64,000 nucleotides of DNA. It comes from Gymnogyps californianus. Lineage: Eukaryota; Chordata; Aves; Accipitriformes; Cathartidae. A model generated the notes under the pieces. The model made no database searches and was not told the origin of the DNA. It saw only the letters and a program-made list of their open reading frames with translations. Where the stretch lies: the NCBI RefSeq assembly GCF_018139145.2, contig NC_059474.1:39698344-39762343 (forward strand), given 5' to 3'. The translations under genes and the position numbers were made by a program. Shown in pieces: positions 13,631 through 25,425 of this stretch. Each line of letters starts with the position of its first letter. Position 1 is the first letter of the stretch.

Positions 13631-16600
13631 GAAGTTCATAGCTGGATTCATAAACAAAGGTAAAATAGTAAATATGAAGCCTCCGCATTAAATAAAAAAC
13701 ATTTCTGTGCCTCAGAAAAGCTTGAATTACAGACATACTTTAGACCGTGATTTCAGTCTCTCCAGGATCCTTTTGTGTGATTGATTTTCTTGCAATATTA
13801 CTTTTCAATGCAAAATAAGAGAATTTTCACACGTGAATTTCACTCATTTATGTAGTTTTCACATATGTAAATTCATCATTAGAGAGGCTTTTATGGTAAA
13901 GGCTAGATTAGCAATCACAGAAATTAAATTCAGTTCATGGCTCAAGTATGGATCATAAACAAACCATTTGGGCCCAAGCTTAGCAGTGCAGTTCTAAGTA
14001 TACGTTAAGCTCATGAATATTTCTTTTTGTATATAGAAGGCTTTACTACCAAAAAGAACGGAATTCTGAAAGGCATTAAAGCTTGTGAATTACTTCATTC
14101 ATTTAGATGTTGAGAACACACTTGTATAAGCTTACTGAATAGGAATTAGATCAAGTGTTTACTTAAAAGTAAATGTGTGCCTAACTTAGCACTTTATTGA
14201 AATAGAGTGAAATTTTCTCTGCTTAAGTTCTGTCACTATAAACAGAAATAATAATTCCATTTTTTCCTTACTGTTTTTGTATGCAGCATAAGTGCAGTGG
14301 GTAAGCCCATGGGCCAAGCACTTGGCTTTGGATTGCAAATTTCTAGAAACAGCAGTTGTGTATAAAAAGCACCTGCATCATGGGCCCCTCATCTAATTCA
14401 GGGCCTGTAGATTCTACTACAATGTAGGCAGAAGTTTCTAAACATTACAGATTGTGCATATAACTTTGCACAACCAGAGACTGAATGGAGGACACCAGCT
14501 TGAACACCAGGGGAAACTAGATTCAGGGCATTTAAACCAAATGATGCTTCCAGAAAGTACGATTTGTTTGGAAAGAGAAAGTTCAGGACCCTGATACAAA
14601 ACTGCTTCCTAGTTTGATTAAACTGTGTACCAGAGATTGAAGAAATGTAACAATCACTCGTTGCTTTTGTATACATTGTAAATTTAAGCATGGGCTCTTG
14701 TGTGATCTAAAAGCTGTGTAAAATTAATGCCAATACTGTTGAGAAAATACTGAGAAGCAGAACAAATTAATTAATTTTTAATAGTTTTAGTTTATGGACT
14801 GATAAATTGTTCTTGCAGTTTATTGCACAGAGTACATGGTAATGATGAGACTGGCGAGAGAATATTATCACAAAGACTCAACTAAAAGCAGTCACAAAGC
14901 AGAACACAGACCAACAAAAAGATTTCAGGTCATTATGGGTAGTACTTTAAAATATTGAAAGTGTCTATGTAATATTACCCACCACTTTTGTTTATTTTAT
15001 ATAGATATATACTACAGGATACTGCTAGGCGTAAACTACAAGTCACTGGTGGACAGACCAATTTAGGCAACAAATATTCTTTCGCATATATGCAGCTTTT
15101 AAAAATTAACCACAGCTGATAGTATTTCTTTAAGAGTTAACTGCTTATAGTCCAGTTAAAAAGAACTTGTGGCAGAACTGCCAGTGATAAAGCCACCTGC
15201 CTCCATCATAGGAGTTTTTACAAGCCTGTGCAATAACCAGGAATGTAGATACACAATCTTCAAAAATCATGCTTTCCTTCCACAACTTCAACAGTGAAAA
15301 GATACCTCTTGAGTTTCAGGAGAAAGAAAATGATGAAGGCTCTTTAAGATTTCATTCCTCTTCTTACTAACTCTTCAGAAGATATTAGCCTTGACATTGC
15401 CTTGGGAGGAAGGTGAAATAGAGGTCTTTATTTGATTGAGTGAATAGAAGGCTTCATTGGGAGTTTCTAGTTTTTAACAAACCCTGGGATGGCCCATGAC
15501 CCTTTTTCCCTATGTGGCATGCTTTGTGTAAGCAGCTGTGGCTGTCTGCTTCTCTTCCGCTGGAGCTTAAAGTATTTGTTTGCATACCTTGTTACACACA
15601 GGGTTCAACTCACTTTTTAGGATAAGGAGAGGTTTTTTTCACCTCCCACTTAGAACAGCCTGAATAAAGCAAGTAGATTTCAGCCTCCTTTTAGAAACTT
15701 ATAAATCTATGAGGATGTAAGAGATTCAGGTCACCAGAATTTGAGATTCCTGGTGTTCACATTTTTCCCTTTTCCTCAACCCTCATAAAGTAAGGGCACT
15801 GGAGGTACATCTATACATATGTATATGTCTCTTTTGCAGTCTCTTTTCAGGTTTAGGTACAGCCATTGTTCAGTTCAGCCCACCCATGAAGGTTATCCAC
15901 ACAATCATGAGAGCTAAAGGCTTTTCTTATGAATTAAAATTCTAATTGTGAAACAGAAATGACATGTGAAAATTACATATTGCTCCAATATGCACAGGAA
16001 TGTCTAAGCTCTGGACATGTATCAGGGTATACTTGAACTGTAGGAGGTTTCTGACTTTGAGCAAATTTGTGGAAAAAGGAAAATATTATGGTTACAGAGA
16101 CAGCAATAAAATAGTCAAGTTCTTCCTCCCCTGAGGGAAGCAATACAAATAAAAGACTTGTCACTTGCAAGTAAAGAATCTGTGCAGAGATACTAGACAG
16201 AATGATATATACCAATAAAAATAAAATAAAAAGGGTAATGGCCAAGAGGTGAAACCTAGAGACAAAATCTCAGTAAAGATACAGAATGTTTAAATCAGGC
16301 ATCAATAAAAGAAGTTTAGAAAAGAGTGGCCAAACTACATTTCACCACAGCATATCACACAGCTTTCTCTATGCTACCTTTTTGATGTGGATATGTGCAT
16401 GCACTCATATGCTGTTAGTACCTGCACAACTAGTCACGTGAGAGCCCTACATCACTTACTGACTTACATGTCCTACTGCAAATGAGAGACTGGATATCTC
16501 TGCTGAAAGACTGCTTGAAAATATAAATTGCTCTTAATAACACTTGATGCACTTGGGATGTGACCGATCGATCTGCTTTCTTCCCTAAACATATGCCATA

Positions 16601-17412
16601 TTTGGTTGCACAAAAAAACTTTTCACTGATAAACCAAGTAGCAGAGACTTGTTAAAACTTTTATACTAATGTCTCTTATGGTAAGTTCAAACTAATTTTA
16701 TTCCTTAGGAAGAATGAGTTTCTTAGGGAAACAAGGCTTGTGTGAAGTATTACCTGCACATATGTATGTGTGTGTCTGTCTTTGTGTTAGACTGCAGTAA
16801 CTTTTTAGCCCACTGACTGACTTCAGGCAAGCATGAGAAGGGGAGAGGGCTATATGATCACTAAGTTACATATAACAAAGTCTATACAAATTTGTTAAAA
16901 ATAAGTGGCTTGTGTGGAAAAGGTCTGTAGTATACCTTACCGAGGATCTTGTTCATCACTACGTTCCTATCGCAAGAAAACCTCCAGACAGGGGTAGGAC
17001 TCAGCTACAAGACACAAACTCACATGAAAACACCGTCCCTTAGTTCCAGCCCTCCTACGCTGCCACTTGTCACTCATTTAAACTCCCATGTTTCTTAACA
17101 CTGGATGTTAGAAACACTATATTAGTGAAAGGAGATTTTAAAAGAAAAATAATCTCATTTGTAAAGTACTTTCATGCTTTCATTTGGAGTTAAATGCCCT
17201 ACCACACTGGACTAGGGACTTAAAACTTTTCTTCTGAACTGTTTCACAAGATGCCATGTTAATTTAGAGCACTACATTTTTATATCTGTCTGTCGGTTTA
17301 TCTAGCTGTCATTGATATTTGTATGCCTACATGAAATGCTGTGATACTTGGGTTTCCATTACCAAGTCTACCACCATAATAGCCAGCCACTATTAGCAAT
17401 CTCAATGGAGAG
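13631..17412. other. Intergenic, no recognisable feature
   Basis: Unique AT-rich sequence. The minus frames 14398-14691 and 15973-16245 lack recognisable domains. No RNA gene or mobile element was identified. Confidence 0.55.
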
Positions 17413-17451
17413 TCCAAAAAGTCAGAACTATATCAAAAAGTGAGAACTATG
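17413..17451. repeat. Short tandem duplication, about 19 bp x 2
   Basis: Two adjacent near-identical copies of a unit reading CAAAAAGTCAGAACTAT and CAAAAAGTGAGAACTAT, differing at one base inside the core. This is consistent with a small replication-slippage duplication. Confidence 0.8.
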
Positions 17452-20400
17452 CTACTGCACCCACAATGGGCTCTCACAGAGAGCTACATTTTAGGTCGAG
17501 ATATCAGATAAAAGTACAGCGGTCTGTTCTGTAGAGAAAACTTCCACCAATTCCACAGTTTTCATGGACGCAATACAATGTGTATATGGCTTTTTGCAGT
17601 CATGATCCCAGGAGTGGTTATTTTCAGCTTGTTGCCTGCAATTCTTTGCTTTTTCTCCCAGCACACTAGGCTAATACTGGACATAATAGATTTAGCTATC
17701 CACGCACTAGAGTACAGTGTAGATATGCCCATATGCCACTTAACGCTAGCACCAGTGTTGTACCTAAACATATTAGACTTTAATGTGGCATTACACTTTA
17801 AATTTTTTATGTGGATATATCAAATTCGTTCTGCTACTCACAGATATCTACATTGTGCCATGCACACATACTGTTATTCTCAAAATCTTGTAATGAGCAA
17901 AAAGGAAACACAAATGTAATGCCAAAAATTGATTGTTAACATTATGGAAACCTTAACCGTCTAATAAAAGAATAATTAGTTCAGATCAAATTACAGAACA
18001 AAAAAAAAATCACTGTTACAGAAAAAGTCTTAATAATCAATAATACAATTAAAATTATTATACACTGACTCTCTGATGATCTGCTTACCCTCCTGAGAGG
18101 AGTATGATGTTTATGGTTTCCTCCTCCTTACTCCAGAGCCCACTTGGGTTTTTTCCACATCTGCTAACGTAATCTACATCTGTTCTTTCTTCTGTGACCC
18201 TACTTCCAAAGTTACTGTGTATCATGCCTGTTAATTTGTTAGATACTTGTAGCTTTTTATCTTTCTTACACTAAAACCAGTTCTCCTCAGCTCCCAGATG
18301 CACATTTTTTTATCTCCTGGTGAGTTGTTTATAGATCCGCAGCATTAGCCTGTGTCCATCTTACTCTTCTACCATCTCATTCCTGTACACCGCACACTAC
18401 AGTGCACCCCATGTCCCCACTTTCAGGGCCTCTGCTGCTATCCCATTCCCCTGTTCCTCTACAGCCTACCATTAGGTTGGAGCCATAAATAATTCGTTCT
18501 CCAGAACATAAGTAGTCATGACTGCTACCAATATAATTATTCCAAAAAATAATCAAAAGTAAAACAAGCCAGGCATAGCCACTGGGCCATTAGAAAAATT
18601 GCTGTTCCAGTTAAATAAAAAAACCTCCTAAACTCCAAGCAGGGCAAGGAAAGTTTAGACAAAGTAAGTCTGACAAACCTCATCTGTGAAGCCTTGCAAA
18701 GTCAGTACAAAGACTGAGACCTATTACTAGCAATAACAGAATTGTACTTACACGGTACAGTACCCTGTGCAGTAAAATCCCAAGAGAAAGCACAAATTTC
18801 TTGAAAACTTGACAGAACCTTTCAAAATGTGTTGAGTATGATCCACAGTGATGGACAGAGCTAAAACATTTTATCTTGTTATCCATCGTCACTTGATGGA
18901 GATTGATCAGAGAAGGCTGCCCAGTTTCTCGGGTTCGGTACCCTCCGCTTACCTAACTCCCTCTCTTTGTGCCATATACCTTCTCACCAGCTGTTTCCGT
19001 AGCACATGCTAATTTAAAAACAAACAGCTGAATGGAACACGCTTCAAAGCCTTTTTATCCAGTATTTTTAATGTGCCCTACTTGGAAGCCTATCAATAAT
19101 ATTTTTTTTAGAAACACGTTTTAGTACAAAAAATAGGATCTTAAAAAGTCAAGTTAACTGAAAGGAGCGGATGTTTACATTGGTGCCCAAGGGTGCCATA
19201 CCACTTCAGTATTATGTTATTATTGCCTACAATCTACTTCAGACACTTATATACTACTGAGGAATTCCCTGATGGTTATAACAGTCAACATCATGGTTTC
19301 ATAACATAACCAAGTGCAGTTACATTTCTGATCTACCACTCTGAAATATGTAGCACTGTTATTTCATTTTGTTACAATAGTTCTGAATCATCAAGCCTAA
19401 TAGAAAAGGAGATCAAATTAACAGAGATTGTAGTTGACATCGTCATTACACATGGGTTCTGATTGTCGGTAAAGATGATAAAATCTATGATATGTTTCTC
19501 TGAATTATAATCAGTTCTTTTTCGAGTTTTCCCTCATTACATGTTTTATTTAACCATACAAATATAAATGTCAGTTTTCAGTGAGGAAGCTTATGGCAAG
19601 GTCATTAGCTTATTAGACTATTGCAGTAAGTAAGTAATGTAAGCCTTCAGGAAATGAGTAAACCTCCTATGTATCTGAGCAAGAAAACTTCACCTTGAGC
19701 AAATTGCTTCTTACATAAAGATTTCTCTAAGTAAAACCTCAGGTTGCCAAAGCGGGTACAACCACAGCAGAAATATGCTTTCTTAAGTTCACATTCCTCA
19801 GATATATTTCTTTGCTATTAGTTTAAATGTGACTTGAAATATTTTATTTAACATGCTATCTAGAAATAAATCCATTTTTAGATGCTGTAATAATTGCTTT
19901 GTTATAAAGTAAAGTCACGGTATCTAAGAGACTGATTGAAAGGAAACTGCAGCTTCCTTAAGGGAGTACATGGTCATTTAATTTAATTATCTTATTCCAA
20001 CTGGTGATAATATCCAAAAGGAAACTATTTCTAAATTTACTTTTTATTAAAACTTAATTCAAGCACAGCTAGCCAAATTTATATATACTGCAAATGTATT
20101 TTAGCTTCAGTGCCACTGTCAGACTCATTACCCGTCACTTCAGAAATCGAATGAGGAGAAAGTCCTGTTATTCTAAAATACCAGAAAATAGACAAATACA
20201 AAATACTGAGACTGTAAAAGAGGAAATTATTTAACACAGATCAAAGTGAACTGGCAAATATAGGTGATACTTTTTTTTCTACTTTCCTTAATACTTAGAC
20301 ATTTCTGTGAACTCCCAGAAGAGGAAGAAACTCCCAGGGGGAGTCTTCCGGTGCGTCTTTTCCTTTCTAACCATTTCCAGTGCCATATTCAGCTAGTAAT

Positions 20401-21115
20401 GGCAATTCCCTATCATTTATCCCGATTTGAGTCCTAGTTCTGCACAACCGGTACCCAGCAGTGATTCTCTAAGAGACATGAATACATACATTTGAAGGGA
20501 GAAAAACCCTTCTGAGGGCTGTTGGTACATATTGTAGGGCAAGAAGAGATTGTTATATATAGTATTGTATCGCTTTTCCACTGCTGCTCTTGAGCTTGAC
20601 CCTGTACTATAATCATCATTGGTTACAAACACTAACCACTTGAAAACAGATACTCAGTTTGGCAAACCATTAAAAATAAAAGTGAACAAGGCCATTAGGA
20701 ATTGTTGGCAGCAAAACCTTTCAAAGCCCTTATACGTTAACTACATTGGGCTTAATTGGGAAATGCCCACTTTGCACAGCTGCAGCAAAGACTTATTTCC
20801 TGCTCTTCCAGAAAATAAATAGCTGTTTTCTTCATACCTTCAAGGTGACATCTCCCATGCTACAGAGCAATTCAAAGATAAGAGATATTTTTAGCTCTCC
20901 TTGTAGCTCTTAATACAGTTATGGCCATTACACAGCACATTAGTTTTTCGCAGGGATGTTCTTAGCGATAAAGTAGGCTTGGGGCCTATCACACTCTATG
21001 ATTTTATTCTTCCAGCATATCCCTTTTTTTTCATACTTCAGATAACTGTGATCTTGTACTGACTTTTTAGTGCATTTTCTCTGATTTTTATTGCATTACT
21101 TTTTTGAACCCTCTT
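17452..21115. other. Intergenic, no recognisable feature
   Basis: Unique sequence. The segment 18170-18500 is more C- and T-rich than its surroundings and could be part of an old repeat, but I cannot match it to a family. The plus frame 17578-17919 (113 codons) and the minus frame 18680-18892 have no recognisable motif. CACTCTATGATTTTATTCTT at 20983-21012 faintly recalls a CR1 tail but is too weak to call. Confidence 0.5.
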
Positions 21116-21709
21116 TGTCGTGGTTTAACCCCAGCCAGCAACTAAGCACCACACAGCTGCTTGCTCACTCCTCCCCTCTCCCAGTGGGATGGGCAGCAGA
21201 ATCATAAAAAAGAAGTAAAACTTGTGGGTTGAGATAAGAACAGTTTAATAACTAAAGTAAAAGCGGTGCACGCAAGCAAAGCAAAGCAAGGAATTCATTC
21301 ACCTTTTCCCACTGGCAGGCAGGTGTTCAGCCATCTCCAGGAGAGCAGGGCTCCATCATGCATAATGGTTACTTGGGAAGACAAACGCCATCACTTCGAA
21401 CGTCTCCCCTTCCTCCTCCTTCCCCCAGCTGTATATGCTGAGCATGACATCATATGGTATGGAATATCCCTTGGGTCAGTTGGGGTCAGCTGTCCTGGCT
21501 GTGTCTCCTCCCAACTTCTTGCGCACCCCCAGCCTACTCACTGGTGGGGTGGTGTGAGAAGCAGAAAAGGCCTTAACTCTGTGTAAGCACTGCTCAGCAA
21601 TAACAAAAACATTCTTGTATTATCAACATTGTTTTCAGTACAAATGCAAAACAACTCCATAGTAGCTACTGTGAAGAAAATTAACTCTATCCCAGCCAAA
21701 ACCAGCACA
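21116..21709 (-). mobile_element. Solo LTR of an avian endogenous retrovirus, minus orientation
   Basis: A 594-bp element with canonical TGT...ACA ends. It starts TGTCGTGGTTTAACCCCAGC and ends CCCAGCCAAAACCAGCACA on the plus strand. I recognise these ends and the interior (for example GGAATTCATTCACC and GGCAGGTGTTCAGCCATCTC) as a widespread neoavian ERV LTR. Regulatory signals read on the minus strand: the complement of 21244-21249 gives ATTAAA, a variant poly(A) signal. The complement of about 21429-21441 gives a worn TATA-like CATATAC. A CRE-like TGATGTCA lies next to it. No internal retroviral sequence borders it, so it is a solo LTR left by recombination. The flanking five bases differ (CTCTT left, CTGGT right), so the target-site duplication has decayed or is absent. 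The ERV class is not settled from this alone. Confidence 0.88.
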
Positions 21710-22789
21710 CTGGTATTTTTCCAATACTTTTTCTGTTGCTTAATTATTATACAAATGTTTTGAAGTTGAGGGGGAATATTTTGAACTTAAGGGTCATTTT
21801 TGCCACAAGAGTAATGTTGGAAAACTGATGCTTATGGCATTCAAAAATCCTTATAAGAACAAGTAACCTATTGTCACATTCAACAGCTGGAAACTGGAAT
21901 AAACCTGTGCTCTCACTTCTTAGAGTTGGAGGCCATTCAATCCATCTAGTTAAATCAGCATTCAGTCTGAGTCTTGTTTGGGTGAGATATCTTTTCAGGA
22001 AAGACATACCATCTTGTTCTGCTGGCACACCAAAATATATAATCCATCAATCTTGTTCCAGGGGTGAACTGTTATCACTATTAAAAATATTTTTCTAATT
22101 TGTATTTGTATTCTTGTTCATCTTTCAGCTTTGTTTTTGCTATGTGTTTCTTTGCTTTCTCTTGCAGCTTTTGAGACTCTTTTCTCCCCCTGTAAACAAG
22201 TTCTTGCAGCTTCTCTTTTCATCTTCATTACGCTCTTTAAGGCATCTTTTGTAGCTCTTGATTTATTATTTAGCTTTTTTGTATATTTTTGCAATTTTTC
22301 AACATTCTTTTAAAAGTGACAACATAACAGGATAGGGTATTCTTCAATTCCATATATAATCATAACATTTCCCCTGGTTTCTATTCCCTTCTACGCTTTC
22401 GAGTCATGACACCACACAGGGACCTCGTATTAAAATGCTTGTATATTATCCTGCCAAAATCCTTTCAGAGTTGCTATTTAATAGTCCATCATTCCACAGA
22501 TAGAGGCTTCCTTCTTTTTTTTTCTATGGATACAGTTTTGCATTTGGATGCAACCAGCTAAATACTGATCCTGCTCTTGGCAGTACTGCCAAGTATCTTT
22601 TTGTCTTCAAATTTTAACAAAAATGACTTAATATTTTCCTCCAGATTATCCCTGAAGTCTTTTTGTACCATTAAACCCCACTACAAACTCACCAGTGCAA
22701 TGCTGACTCTTCACTGACTTCACTGTGCCAGGTTACGTCAGCACTGTCTCAATCTCCTTCAAGTTTGTCATTTAATTTATATCATTTAA
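21710..22789. other. Unclassified segment with a lysine-rich minus-strand open frame
   Basis: No gene can be supported. On the minus strand, from about 22309 down to a TGA near 22123, a stop-free frame of about 60 codons reads KNVEKLQKYTKKLNNKSRAT, continuing rich in Lys, Arg, Ala and Glu and ending SKNKAER. The helix-like composition could come from a decayed ORF, such as the linker of a LINE, or simply from a pyrimidine-rich plus strand. It begins just after a stop codon and has no convincing start. The plus strand here is pyrimidine-rich with acceptor-like TTTCTCTTGCAG near 22157-22168. The rest, 22320-22789, may be a worn downstream part of the neighbouring CR1. Confidence 0.35.
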
Positions 22790-23720
22790 TTCTTAAATAG
22801 TTATTCAGTAGTGTCAAATGTGCAACAGAAACCTCAGAGTACCTACAGCTAATTTTATCAATGAAACATATAAATCTGTAAAATATAGAATCAGTTGTGT
22901 TTGATAGGTCCTGATTTCCATAAAATCATACCCCTTCTTACTGACTATATAAGCATTCTTTCATTTTTACATTTAAAAATCAAATCCTGTATCACTTTCT
23001 GCTTATGTTGCCTGTTAGTACTATCAGACTAGAGAGCCCAGTTTTCCACTTGCCTTCTTTGAACAGTATTCTCATTCTTTTGGCATCCTACTCTATAGCC
23101 AGTATTCAATTTATATTATTAATTATCACCAGTAGGCCACAGATGTACCTGCCACACTATTTTAGGACTCTTGACTGGGAGTTATTGGGACCTGTAGATT
23201 TTAAAAGGTTGGCCTGTAGTTCGTTTTATTCTTTCCAGTTACTAATGGACCAGAAAGTACTTTATATGAGTGTATTATCCCCATTCTTCCAAGTAAAGAA
23301 AGAAATATTTATTCAGCACTTCTGCGTTTTCTACATCACTGCTAACAATTTTACCATCTCCACCTATTACATTGCTCATATCAAGCCTAAGATTCATTTT
23401 GTATCTAATATACTATAAAAACTGATTCATATTATCCTTAGCAATACCAGCTATGGATTTTTCCCTGAATCTTTAGCGTTTTTTTCCTTACGAATCTTTC
23501 CATTTATAACAGTCATTACCTCATTTCATCTTACCTTAAAACCCTCAGGGTTTTCTTTATTTCTAATTGCTGCCATTATTGGTCCCTGAAACAAGGATAG
23601 GCATTTAACAAAAGCTGTCCTCCTTTTCACTGTAGTTCTATAGATGCCACACATATAGACTTTTCTTAAAGAATTCCCCCTTTTTATTCTGATTCCCTCT
23701 GTCTCCTTTTTTGCCATAGT
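22790..23720 (-). mobile_element. Decayed CR1-family LINE fragment, reverse transcriptase N-terminal half
   Basis: Read on the minus strand, the complement of about 23300-23375 gives GDGKIVSSDVENAEVLNKYF, a close match to the CR1 pre-RT motif GKLVTSDEEKAEVLNNFF. The complement of about 23165-23205 gives KSTGPNNSQSRVLK, matching KSTGPDGIHPRVLKE. The complement of about 22915-22950 gives KKGYDFMEIRTYQT, a worn form of SQHGFMKGRSCQTNL. The three motifs occur in the family's order and spacing. Upstream sequence to about 23720 probably encodes the linker before RT. Stops and shifts show it is inactive. The plus-strand open frame 23005-23418 (137 codons) is only the antisense of this relic. Boundaries are estimates. 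Confidence 0.8.
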
Positions 23721-24224
23721 CATTCATACTCTTCTGATTTTGGATCAATTTATTATTTAGACTTATATATATAATATATATATATGTGTATACACATGTA
23801 CAGCAATTGGCACTTTCCCTTGCTTGTTTGCACTGTAAGAAATCAGGTCATAAAAATTAGTCTCTAGGCAATCACTAAAATGTAGGTGATTTATTTACCT
23901 CCAGATTTATCTCATGTTGAGTGCAATACCTTCTGCCTATCAAAGTATTTAATTATATTCACAATAGTGAATCAACGCAGAACCATTGCATATGAAGGGT
24001 AAAGGTTTAAATGTGCACATAGACTTGTGAGTCGAACACTTTTGCTCCTTAGATGCTTTAATTTAAGCTGTGTTTTTCCTGTTAAAGCTTTATAGAGGTT
24101 GTTTCACTAGTGATAGTCTTTCTCTATCTTTCTTTTTTTTCTGTATTGCCAGTACTCATTTAGCTTTATAATTTGCATTCTCAGTCCTTCGCTATTATGT
24201 GATACAGGTTTTTAAATGATTGCT
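23721..24224. other. Intergenic with a TA-rich microsatellite
   Basis: A TA dinucleotide stretch with TG/CA interruptions occupies 23761-23800. The remainder is unique AT-rich sequence with no recognised feature. Confidence 0.6.
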
Positions 24225-24420
24225 ACAGCCTTGTTGATAATGGAATTTAGATAACCTGGCAATTGGAGAGAATTTTATTTAATGTAAACTCTGTTTCAGT
24301 TATTTATACATACTAATTAATTTGCTCTCAGTCTGTGTTGTTGAAATATTATTACCACCATTTCAAGTTCATCTCCTGCTAACCAATTATTTCTGACAGA
24401 GATGGCTGTGAACCAAAATC
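24225..24420. promoter_or_regulatory. Possible conserved non-coding block
   Basis: This is an inference from texture only. The block has TAAT-type homeodomain cores, including CTAATTAATTTG around 24313-24324, with GATAA and CCTGGCAATT nearby and no repeat signature. No alignment was possible, so conservation is untested. Confidence 0.2.
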
Positions 24421-25184
24421 ATACAGTCCAAATCACAGATTATAGATTTTCAAAATCCAGATCCTATGCTGTAGTGCAAAACATGGTTTACTACACACAA
24501 AAAATTGAATAAAGCCTTTTTCATAAAAATGTTGTTGCGGGAAAGAGGGAGCTAGAGCCTTTCTCTCCTGTGCCAGCAAGGGATTAAGGAATAGGGATCC
24601 CAAATTGTGACTTGAGCGTAGAAGAGTGTAGGCTACTCCTGCGCCAGTGGTGTTTTTCCCCGGATCAGCCACAGCAGCCTGCTTCATGGTGCTGTGCAAA
24701 TGCTGCCATTGAGCATTATTTCATGGTCAAAGGGACTTGGATGCCCTCTGTAGGAATTTCCCCATAAAGGCTTCCTTCCCAGGGAAAAGAAACAATGGTT
24801 TCTTTTTTTTTTTCCCCCAGGACTTCAGTGTCTTACTTGGAGCATGCAGGAAAGAAATCCTTCACTTACTTATGTTACTATGGCACTGAACCAGGAGAGT
24901 TGCTTGGTGTCCTCTTTAGTCCTACGTGCATTTCCAGCCACAATGTGACAGCCAGAAGGACTCTCACAGGTCTGCAGTCTTTGCTACAGCAAAACCATGC
25001 TGATTGACAGCCACAATTTTTCTTTCCTGATGTGACTTTGATAGCTGAATCGACTAATAATTGTAGATATTTCCACAGGAAAGGTCAATTTTGACAAATG
25101 GCTCCTTGAAAAATGCTGAACATCTGCCTTGTCATCTTGCATCTTTATTATAAATTATCTCACAGTAAAAAACATAATCTGACT
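24421..25184. other. Intergenic, no recognisable feature
   Basis: Sequence slightly richer in GC than its surroundings (24530-25000), with small open frames on both strands at 24433-24699 and 24795-25007. None shows a recognisable domain. No repeat family is identified. Confidence 0.5.
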
Positions 25185-25345
25185 GCAGTCAGTGTAAATC
25201 TGCCTTTGGAAAATACTTAACTTATTCATCCAGGCTGCCAAGTTTTTATCTGTATTAAATGTGTATTATTGGTTTTCACCAGCTGAGAATCTGGCATGCC
25301 ATTTTTAATAGCAGAGACATGGGTAACTAATTAGAGCTCTATTTG
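25185..25345. promoter_or_regulatory. Possible conserved non-coding block
   Basis: An ungapped-looking, non-repetitive block containing TATTGGTTTTCACC, CAGCTG and TAATTAG at 25328-25334. The mix of CCAAT-box complement, E-box and homeodomain core resembles vertebrate enhancers, but this is inference only. Confidence 0.22.
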
Positions 25346-25394
25346 AAGAAAAAATAGGAATTAGTAGCCTTTCAAAGCTTGTGTATGTTCCCCA

Positions 25395-25425
25395 AAGTAC
25401 TCGCCTAAACATGCGACGAGTACTT
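25395..25425. repeat. Perfect short inverted repeat (9-bp arms, 13-nt loop)
   Basis: AAGTACTCG at 25395-25403 and CGAGTACTT at 25417-25425 are exact reverse complements. Two of the rare CpG sites in this stretch sit in the arms. Function is unknown, and chance is possible over 64 kb. Confidence 0.75.

Noticed and set aside
20970..21015. CTCTATGATTTTATTC, reminiscent of the CR1 3' octamer tail ATTCTATG
   Set aside because: There is only one imperfect unit and no CR1 3' UTR before it.
23005..23418. 137-codon plus-strand open frame
   Set aside because: It is the antisense of a CR1 reverse-transcriptase relic read on the minus strand.
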